Assembly (NCBI GenBank): GCA_963921195.1
Contig: OY992537.1
Coordinates: 68,626,040 to 68,690,039 of the forward strand
DNA from: Pegoplata infirma
Taxonomy: Eukaryota > Arthropoda > Insecta > Diptera > Anthomyiidae
Reading direction: 5' to 3'
DNA: 64,000 nt
In this document: piece by piece, positions 57,073-64,000 of the stretch
How positions within the stretch are numbered: the stretch's first letter is position 1
How the letters are laid out: each line of letters starts with the position of its first letter
The notes under the pieces: generated by a model
What the model was told of the DNA's origin: nothing
What the model saw: the letters and a program-made list of their open reading frames with translations, nothing else
The model's database searches: none
Translations under genes and position numbers: made by a program

Positions 57073-57400
57073 TTTAGGTTAGGTTAGGGGTGGTGGAGCC
57101 TAAAGTTCAGACTCCTCGCATAGACCGGCTGGTCCATAGCGATACCACAATTTCCTTCAGCGACGAGGATAAAACGCGTTAGTCCATGTTGCGAACAGTT
57201 TTAGTTGCGTAAGGTCCGTAGCGGCGATATCATCCAGATTCTCGATTTCTGCTTTACCTAGTATTCGCTCGCGGTGTCTGGCCAATGCGGGGCATTTGCA
57301 CAGAATATGTTCAACTGTTTCATCTGTATTAGGTTCATCACATTTTCTACAATTGGCATCCGAGATAAGTCCCATAGTTTTCGCGTGAAACAGGAAACTT
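57073..57400 (-). pseudogene. LINE C-terminal fragment with CCHC-like knuckle
   Basis: Reads ASFLFHAKTMGLISDANCRK, with C..C...H...C spacing in CRKCDEPNTDETVEHILCKC, then PALARHRERILG, ending near ATWTNAFYPRR at 57157. This Cys/His motif after RNase H is typical of R1/I/Jockey-type LINEs. The 3' end runs into CCACCCCTAACCTAACC at about 57075-57100. AACTT at each border may be a target duplication; the inverted copy at 62870-63431 lacks this insert. Confidence 0.7.
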
Positions 57401-57411
57401 GCCACAAATAT

Positions 57412-57590
57412 TTCCTGATCCGATTTCTACTCCGGACTTATTTCTGTGGGGTTATTTGAATAGAAAAATATACGCCAGCAATCCTCAAACTATTGATGAG
57501 GTCAACATCAACATTCCGAGACGCTCAAAAGTAATAAATATGCTTAAAAAAGTACAAATTTTGCCATGGCCAATAGAGGCGACCATTTGA
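57412..57590 (+). pseudogene. Mariner-like transposase C-terminal fragment (plus)
   Basis: Reads DPISTPDLFLWGYLNRKIYA then SNPQTIDEVNINIPRRSKVI and ends at a stop near 57590. Same pattern as the minus-strand fragment at 56893 but clearly diverged from it, so the element carries two opposed, unequal fragments. The catalytic residues upstream are absent. Confidence 0.7.
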
Positions 57591-57767
57591 TTGATTTTAT
57601 ATTGGAATAGTAGTCCAAAATAAAGATATTTCACATTTGAAAATCGGTTGTTTTTTTTAAGTTATTAAAAAAATATGTATGTGTCCAGTTATTTTCTGAA
57701 AATCCAGCTGAATTTTTGCCATATTCCAGTTATTGGACTTATAGTATCTGGCAACCCTAATGCCATG

Positions 57768-58154
57768 CCACCTACCCAGTTACAAACATTTCAAAATCAA
57801 CATTTTGGGTTTTCAGACGATTCAAACAAAAAAAAAAACATATGAATATAATGGGAAAAATATTATTTTCATATTATGCAAATTTTTATTGTTTTAAACA
57901 TAAAATGTTAGAACGAAAAAAAAAAAAAAGAAAAAAGCAACAAACGTGTTGGATTGAAGGATTTTCTTTACCAAACATTTTAAAAGGATTTTTTTTTGTT
58001 GTTCTTAAAGATTTTCATTTTTGTGTCAATTTATTTTGATGATTTTTTGTTTGTTGTTAGACTTAAATCGATTTAAGTTTTTTTTTTTGTATGTTAAATT
58101 ATTGTTTAAGTTTAGAAACAAGTAAACACCATTTCTAAATGTATTTCTAAGGTG
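57768..58154. other. Low-copy A+T-rich DNA
   Basis: No element ends or credible gene. Open frames 57842-58039 and 58026-58256 are A/T-homopolymer-rich and unsupported. Confidence 0.35.
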
Positions 58155-58368
58155 CACTAAAAATATTTTGTAGGGAAAAACAAATGAAAAACACATTAAC
58201 AACAAGTGACAAAACAATTGAAAACCATCCCAGTAATTATTAATTTTTTTTAACAAACATTAAAAAATTTTTTTTTACTGTTAATAAAATTTTCTAAAAT
58301 AAATAACATTAAACATTAAAAAATAACGTCATTTCATTTTTTATTACCAGCAAATTCGAAAAAAATAA

Positions 58369-59086
58369 CCCAGCAAAAATAAATCGAGATTTCGGCGATA
58401 CAGCATCTTTTTATAGTATACCGAAGCGCATCCAAAAAGCGCTCTTGAGGATGCAGTGAAAGTAAGGGGAAAAAATTAAAATTTTTTCTTCAGATTTTTT
58501 AAATAAAATAAAAATTTACACTTGCTTTCCTTTTTAATATATTCAGCACTTTTTGATTGAAAAACCATGAGTTTTGGACAAAGACACATGATTTGACTGC
58601 ATCATTATTGCGCAAATATCGGCGCTGCAAAAAGTGCTTCAATCATAACATCTTTAACACAATTTGAATGAAAAAATAGGTCCGATTTTAAAATATTTTT
58701 TAGTATTTAAAAAACAATTTGAGTACCTACACCATTTCCACTTTATATTTTAAGATTTTCCAACTGTATTTCAGATATAGTCAATTTTATTTCAGATTTT
58801 CCTATTGTTTTTCAGAAATAGTTAAATGTGTTTCATTTTTATTCTGCTTAAATCAGCTCTAAAAAGGTACATGAATTCACTGCATCTTTATAGCGCTTTT
58901 ATCAGCGCTCTAAATAGACGTGGTTTCAGAGCATCTTAAGAGCGCTTTTTCGGTGTATCCAACTAGCGCTCTAAAGTGTGACATCGGCTTAGAGAATCAT
59001 GCATGAATTCAGCAGGTTTTGATGCGCTCCTTGAATCAAGTTTCCTTTCCAAAAGCTGCTGCCAGTTCAGCAAAATTTCTGCTGGG
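58369..59086. mobile_element. CCCAGCA-ended element with AA duplication
   Basis: 718 bp. CCCAGCAAAAATAAATCG at the left and CCCAGCAGAAATTTTGC at the right (reverse-complemented). AA on both sides (58367-58368, 59087-59088). The reverse-complement of 34960-34985 (aaaaaaataacctacg) is the empty site with one AA. The interior has AGCGCTC and GCATC repeats. Related to the CCCAGTCAGAAA and CCCAGGCAGAAA elements. Confidence 0.82.
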
Positions 59087-59242
59087 AACCTACGAAAACA
59101 TTAAAAACTATTGATTGTTGTGTTATTTTTTACAAAAAATTCAAAAAAAACTACCTACGAAAACATTAAAAATTAATGATTTTGTAGGTTATTTTTACAA
59201 TTTTTCTATTGAATTATATTTTAACAAACATTTAATAAAATT

Positions 59243-59306
59243 TTGGGGAATCGATCCCGCAATCAACTACATTCTGGCCAGACACTCTACCCATCGTGCC
59301 AAAGTC
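59243..59306 (-). pseudogene. tRNA-like segment, less damaged copy
   Basis: On the minus strand: GGCACGATGGGTAGAG (A-box-like), then GGATCGATTCC (59247-59257, one or two mismatches from a B box). It lies at the equivalent place in the reverse-oriented copy as 34817-34873 in the other, so it is part of the transposon family. Confidence 0.55.
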
Positions 59307-59493
59307 ACTTGATACAAACATGTTTTTATATTTGTATAAATAATTTTTTTAATCTTTTTTCTACAAAAAAATAACCTACAAAAACATAAAAACTTATGAT
59401 TTATCTTTAAAAATGCCAACAATTCAAAAACAAAAAAACGTATACATATCATTAAAAATTAGAGAAGAATCACTTATATTGAATACTAATGAA

Positions 59494-60070
59494 TAGGGAT
59501 GAGACTTCCATGCAAATGCATGTTTTTTGTCGATAGTCTAAAAACGATATCGACCAATTATCTTTCCGAACAAAGAAATTTGCGATAAAATGGCATCGAT
59601 TTGTTTTTGCATATATTTGCATATTTTGGTAAAAATGCATATTTTTGCATATTTTTGTTTTACATGCATATTTTGTGCATATTTCTAACTTTTAAGTGCA
59701 TATTTTTGCATATTTTCGCATAAGTGAGCAAAAACATAAATTAAAATTTAAATGTTTCAAAAACTTTTTTAAATTTTCAAAATTTTTTTTTAAAATGATA
59801 AAAATTATTTTTTTTTTTTTAAATTTTTTTTCAAAGATTGTCTTAATTTCTAAAAAATCTTGCTTATATAAAGTTTTAAATGTAACTATTTAAACCCGGC
59901 ATTACTTTTTGTTTTTTAGAAGGTTTTTTTCTATGAAAACAAGACTTTCATTGCACACATTTTATTTTTTAGTGCATATTTTTAGGTTTTTTAGTGCATA
60001 TTTTGAATTTTTTAGCGCATATTTTAAGCTCATATTTTCGATTTTTTAGTGCATGAATCTCTCATCCCTA
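59494..60070. mobile_element. hAT-like MITE with TTTTGCATA subterminal repeats
   Basis: 577 bp. TAGGGATGAGACTTCCATGC at the left, TAGGGATGAGAGATTCATGC at the right (reverse-complemented). The 8-bp CTAATGAA is duplicated at 59486-59493 and 60071-60078. Many TTTTGCATATTTT / GTGCATATTTT words lie near both ends, typical of clustered hAT transposase binding sites. No transposase frame. Confidence 0.92.
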
Positions 60071-60287
60071 CTAATGAAAGTCTTTATTTTTCATGTTGTT
60101 ATTTTTGAAATTTTCAAAATTGATTAATCTATTTTTCAAAATGGCGATTTTTTCAAAAAAAAAATAAAAATTAAAATTTTTAATTTATTCTTACCAGTAT
60201 GAAATATCTATATCTTGCAAAAAATTGGAGAACATTTTGTTGGTATTTAAGTGTAGCTTTATAAAAAATTACCAAAAAATTATTATG

Positions 60288-61051
60288 CACTCAAAAAAAA
60301 AAACCTTGTAAAGTTACCAAAAAATTTCGTGATTTTACGAGGCTATTCTCGTAAAATAGGAGGTAGGTAAAATTCTCATAAAATTACGAGGATTTCCTTG
60401 TAATTTTGAATGCGCCAAAAATTGGTAAAATCACCAATTTTATTGGTAAAAATATTGTTTTAAAACCGGAAAAACAAAAAAAACAATGGTAAACTTACAA
60501 GAAAAAATGGTAAATATGTTTTAAAAAATGATAAATTTACAAACCAAAATGGTAAATTTACAAAAAAAAAAAAATGTTTGTTAAACAACATAAATCCTCG
60601 TAATAAAATCATTTTTGTAAAATAACTGTTTTTTTTTTTAAATTAATTTATTTTATTTAATAAATTAATTTATTTTATTTAATTGTAAATTATTTTTTTA
60701 ATAAAAAGAAAAAAAAATACAAACAAAAAAAAAATATTTTTTTTGTTAAACAACATAAATTCTCGTATAACATAATTTTTGTAAAATAGCTGTTTTTTGT
60801 AACTCAACTAGAATCCTCGTAATAAAAACTTTGTTGCAAAATTACAGTTTTTTTTGTAAAATAAACTTTCAAAATGGTAGAATACAATTACGAAAATAAA
60901 CTTGTAAAATTACCAATAAAACTGTAGTTCTCGTTTGAGCAAAGTACAAGATTTTTTGTTAAAAAACAAGGAAAATTGGTAAATATTGGTAGAACGGGAT
61001 TACAAAGCATTTTACCAGGCGTTTTACCAGTTTATTTTTTTTTTTTGAGTG
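60288..61051. mobile_element. CACTCAAAA-ended MITE
   Basis: 764 bp. CACTCAAAAAAAAAAACC left, CACTCAAAAAAAAAAAAT right (reverse-complemented). Interior words CTATTCTCGTAAAATAGGAG and ACCAATAAAAT as in the 17440 and 56479 repeats. The flanking dinucleotides do not match (TG and AA), so the target duplication is lost or the borders are slightly off. Confidence 0.7.
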
Positions 61052-62180
61052 AAGGTAACCATCACTAATTTTTTAATTAAAATCGACTTTTTGAAAAAGT
61101 CCGAAAGCTTCGATTTTTTTAACTCTAACAATTCGACTCTCAATTACGCAACTTTTAAGCCATAGGATCTGATCACAACTCATTCAATTTTTTTTTTTTT
61201 TTTAATTTTGAAAATTGTACCTTTTTATCGATCCTTTTTATTTTGACTACGATTTATATAATATAGTACTCCAAAAAAAAATAACTTCCTAGATATTGAC
61301 CGCAAATCCAATTAGATATATTTACTTGGATGTAGAAATACGTCACACAAAATTTTAGGATAATCGGACATGTGTAAGATGTGCCGCATCGGTAATGGAT
61401 TTTAAAAACGAATTACACGGGGAAAACATGTGTTTTATTTATTTTCTCAAGTTTTTTTTTTTTTTTGATATTTTGAGTTAAGTTTGAATTCAAATAGACA
61501 TCTTTAGTAAAATGTCTCTCTATTTAGGTACTAAAAACTAAAATCGGTTGAAAATTAGCCAAGTTATTACAACTTCTCCAAGCATCTAAAGTGTGTCATG
61601 CCACTTGATTAAGGAATACGAGTCCTATTTTTGAAATTTATTGAAATTATCTTCTGTAATAACATTTTTTTAATCTTCATGTTCCAAAATGGAAATTAAA
61701 TCAAAATTAAAAAAAAAAAAAAAAAAAAAATTAAATTGGAGATTTTAAAACAGTGTTGAAAAATGCAACAATTTTTGATTGTCATCTAATTACATTTGAA
61801 CTTGAAGAACAAACAAATTTTTTATTTTTAAAATGGAACTCGTATTCCTAAATCAAGTGGTCTGCAACACGTTAGATGCCTGGGGAAGTTGTAATAACTT
61901 GACTGATTTTAAACCGATTTTGGTTTATATTACATTATTAAAGAAACATTTTATTCCCAATTACAATTATGGGGCATGTCAAATACTCAATTTCGTTTAG
62001 ATTTAGAATAAGTGGTTTCCTAATAAAAAGCAAAACGATTTTTTTTTTTCGGAATGTAACACTTTTAAAAAGCAATGTGGTATTTCATTCCGAAAAAAAA
62101 TATTAGCTTCTGTTTTGCGAATAAACCACTTTTTCCAACTTCCGTACGGAATGGAGTTTGTGACATGCCTCTATGGTACC
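61052..62180. other. Two foldback segments in low-copy DNA
   Basis: About 61540-61940 is an imperfect inverted repeat: AAGTTATTACAACTTC and CACTTGATTAAGGAATACG on the left pair with their complements at 61850-61905. About 61972-62173 is a second one with GGGGCATGTCAAATACTC and GAGGCATGTCACAAACTCC as ends and AAGTGGTTT paired inside. No frame of interest and no certain target duplications. Confidence 0.65.
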
Positions 62181-62182
62181 TA

Positions 62183-62869
62183 CACTCAAAAAAATACGTC
62201 AGTAAAAAAGTTTGTAAAATGGTTTGTAACCCAACTTTACAGGTTTTTTACTAATTCTTACTAAAAATTATTTTTTAGTAGTTCTTTTTTGTAAACTCGC
62301 GTTACAAACTATTGATTTTTTACTGATTTTTTAATAATTTTTTCAGTTAATTTTTTAAAAATTATCCTACAAAATTTTGATATTTTTTTTGTAAATTTTA
62401 CAAAATTAGTTTGTAAATTTCGTATTTTTTTCTAGAAAAAAAGAAATTATAATTAAATATTATTTTTTTTCTTTTTTTTACTCACCTATTTGGCATTTAA
62501 AAAATTAATGTTTAATTTATATTTGTAACTTTAAGAAATAGCATAACAAGGAGAAGAATATACGTACAACAAAGGCTTTGGATTTTAATTTTTTTTTACA
62601 CATACATTATGATATGCAAAATTCAAAAGCAAGGCGCCAGCGAGCTGGTATTTTTATTAATTTTTACAACCGGGTTTTAAAATTTATTTTACAGAAATTG
62701 TACAGAAAACTTTAGTAATACTAATTTTTTTAGTATTTTAAAGATTACTAATTTTTGAAAACCAAAGTTTGTAATGGTAACTGAAAAAGTTATCGGGCAC
62801 AAATTGAAAACTTTATTAGTAATGGTAACAGACTTTTTTGTAAGGAATACTAACATATTTTTATGAGTG
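62183..62869. mobile_element. CACTCAAAA-ended element with TA duplication
   Basis: 687 bp. CACTCAAAAAAATACGTC left, CACTCATAAAAATATGTTAG right (reverse-complemented). TA at 62181-62182 and 62870-62871; the right TA is also the first two bases of the hAT-like remnant that follows. Interior words TTTGTAAAATGGTTTGTAA and GTAATGGTAAC. The frame 62689-62895 is unsupported. Confidence 0.88.
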
Positions 62870-63431
62870 TAGGGTTGCCAGATACTAGAAGTCAAATAAC
62901 TGGAAAATGGAAAAAATTCAGCTGGATTTTCAGAAAATAACTGGACACATACATAATTTTTTTTTTAATAACTTAAAAAAACAACTGATTTTCATGAGTA
63001 GATATCTTTATTTTGGACTAATTTTCGAATACAACATCAATCAAATGGTCGCCTCTATTGGTCATTGCAAAATGTGCACTTGTTTAACATATTTATTACT
63101 TTTGAGCATCTCGGAATGTTGATGTTGACCTCATCAATAGTTTAAGGATTGCTGGCGTATACTCTTCTATTCTAATAACCCCACAAAAATAGGTCCGGTG
63201 TGGAAATCGGACCTGGAAATCTATGTGGCTGGTTAAGGTTCCCTGGACATGCGATGTCAAAAAAGCGACAATAACTGGCCCTCACCTACAGATTTGACCC
63301 CCGGACTTATTTTTGTGGTGTTGTTTGAAAAGCAAAATGTAGCCAACAATACTGAGATCATCGACGAGGTCAAGGAAAACTTTCTACACGAACTAGACTG
63401 CCGATATGCTCGTAAGTAATGAACAAAAGTA
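62870..63431. mobile_element. Reverse-oriented copy of the 56278 hAT-like element, right part
   Basis: Starts TAGGGTTGCCAGATACTAG and follows the reverse complement of 57759 down to 56877, without the LINE fragment, which shows the pre-LINE state of the family. It contains both transposase fragments and breaks off at the next CACTAAAA element, whose TA (63430-63431) matches the site at 56877-56878. Confidence 0.85.
63291..63419 (+). pseudogene. Mariner-like transposase C-terminal fragment
   Basis: Reads DLTPGLIFVVLFEKQN then VANNTEIIDEVKENF and LHELDCRYARK, stop. It is the counterpart of 56893-57020. The usual FLWGYL has become IFVVLF by a local shift, so it is decayed, although the frame is open for 42 codons. 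Confidence 0.65.
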
Positions 63432-63627
63432 CACTAAAAAAAACGTATTTTTTTGCTACCTTCTATTTGACGAGAATTCCTAGTAATTTTACAAGGTTTT
63501 TTACCAATAATTTTGTAATTTTACATGCTTTTTAACATAAACTTTGTAAATTTACAAATTTTTTGACGCGATAAAACAAGGAATTCTCGTGAATTTACTT
63601 GATTTTTTGCTACCTCCTATTTTACGA
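63432..63627. mobile_element. CACTAAAA-ended MITE, interrupted
   Basis: The left terminus CACTAAAAAAAACG is at the same place in the hAT-like family as the 56479 element (inverted). Interior words GAGAATTCCTAGTAATTTTAC match that family. No right terminus is reached before the next CACTCAAAA terminus at 63628. Confidence 0.65.
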
Positions 63628-64000
63628 CACTCAAAAAAAAAAACTGTAATGTTAGCAAAAAAAGCTTGTAAACCTACAAGAAAATTTGCTGATTTTGAAC
63701 CCACAATTTTTTTGCTAAAGTTAGCAAAAATGTTTTGCCAATAATTAGTTAAACAATTTTTTTTTTTTTTGACACATTTGAGGACCCCATTGGGTTCGGT
63801 TCCGATAGGTCCAGACCCCGATGGGCCTAGGCCTAGTTGGGTTCCTTAAAAATCGTCATAGTTTTTGATCCAAAATTTGTGTCCGTTTCGCTCTACCTTG
63901 CTTAGTTTTTGAGATACGTGATTATAGGGGACCACTGGGGTCTTAAGAATTAAAAAACTCTATAACTTCAAAAATGTTACTCGGAGAGCTTTTGACTATT
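63628..64000. other. Partial element and window edge
   Basis: Begins CACTCAAAAAAAAAAACTG, probably the left end of another element, with no right end identified. 63780-63845 is a locally G+C-richer stretch of GGGTTCGGTTCCGATAGG and CCCCGATGGGCC words, similar in style to 38190-38250. No gene seen up to the edge. Confidence 0.4.

Larger units (their letters stand above)
56278..57759. mobile_element. hAT-like element carrying transposase fragments
   Basis: 1482 bp. TAGGGTTGCCAGACGG at the left and TAGGGTTGCCAGATAC at the right (reverse-complemented), with the 8-bp ATGCCATG duplicated at 56270-56277 and 57760-57767. Inside are a CACTAAAA MITE (56479-56876), a minus-strand transposase C-terminal fragment (56893-57020), a LINE fragment (57073-57400) and a plus-strand transposase fragment (57412-57590). 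A second, reverse-oriented copy occupies 62870-63431. Confidence 0.9.
58155..60115. mobile_element. Reverse-oriented relative of the 34436 element
   Basis: The left end CACTAAAAATATTTTGTAGG matches the inverted right end of 34436-37451, and 58180-58320 (ACAATTGAAAACCA, CCCAGTAATTATT, TTTTCTAAAATAAATAAC) and 59087-60115 match the reverse complement of its outer parts. The 2-kb palindrome is absent. Instead it carries a CCCAGCA-ended insertion (58369-59086) and a hAT-like insertion (59494-60070). The right terminus was not found, so the end given is the last recognisable similarity. Confidence 0.7.

Noticed and set aside
57157..57405. Independent small zinc-knuckle gene
   Set aside because: It is a LINE C-terminus fragment; the start codon is GTG at the edge of the insertion, and the copy at 62870-63431 lacks it.

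Overview
The window is very A+T-rich eukaryotic DNA (by eye roughly three quarters A+T or more) and looks like a repeat-dense, heterochromatin-like piece of an insect chromosome, most likely a fly. That placement rests on an RTE-type LINE, hAT and mariner-like remnants, a short T-rich spliceosomal-intron gene and tRNA-headed repeats; it is inference. A run of 200 N at 21014-21213 is an assembly gap. I found no conventional host gene. Nearly everything can be explained as tandem arrays, dispersed transposons and transposons inserted into one another, many with target-site duplications (TSDs) and several with an intact empty-site paralogue in the same window.

Layout. 207-13577 is a ~114-bp satellite with multi-kb higher-order duplications, split by a 3.5-kb TA-flanked inverted-repeat element (8459-11953) that carries its own minisatellite. 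13578-17099 holds a MITE, a little unique DNA and a TATTGATGAAAA-type array. 17048-20575 and 28795-30640 are diverged copies of one segment (a third, short copy is at 41401-41613); the first holds a TTA-flanked MITE and a 1.3-kb foldback that the second lacks. 21284-27440 is a minus-strand RTE-clade LINE, inactivated and split by a 3-kb hAT-like element that itself contains another hAT-like element. 27477-38000 contains large foldback elements, including one with a 306-bp tandem repeat and one whose core is a nearly perfect ~2-kb inverted repeat.

42956-52152 is a transposon nest. Two nearly identical 2.2-kb copies of an element with CCCGAGTAAAAA ends lie 540 bp apart; the second is split by a CCCAGGCAGAAA element which itself contains two further elements. 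Next to it, 49889-52118 is a TA-flanked element with CCCAGTCAGAAA ends carrying an apparently intact six-exon gene (273 aa, minus strand, all introns GT-AG, frame open throughout). The protein resembles the DUF4806 family and no transposase is visible. This is the most interesting object in the window.

53530-55815 is a second minisatellite that shares a 14-bp palindrome with the one at 9.4-11.3 kb, interrupted by a tRNA-headed SINE-like sequence. The last 8 kb hold three hAT-type insertions or remnants (one carrying two opposed mariner-like transposase fragments and a LINE fragment), a second copy of the 34-37 kb element in reverse orientation, and several CACT(C/A)AAAA-ended MITEs. The only coding capacity I would defend as functional is the 50280-51459 gene; all other coding matches are broken transposon genes.
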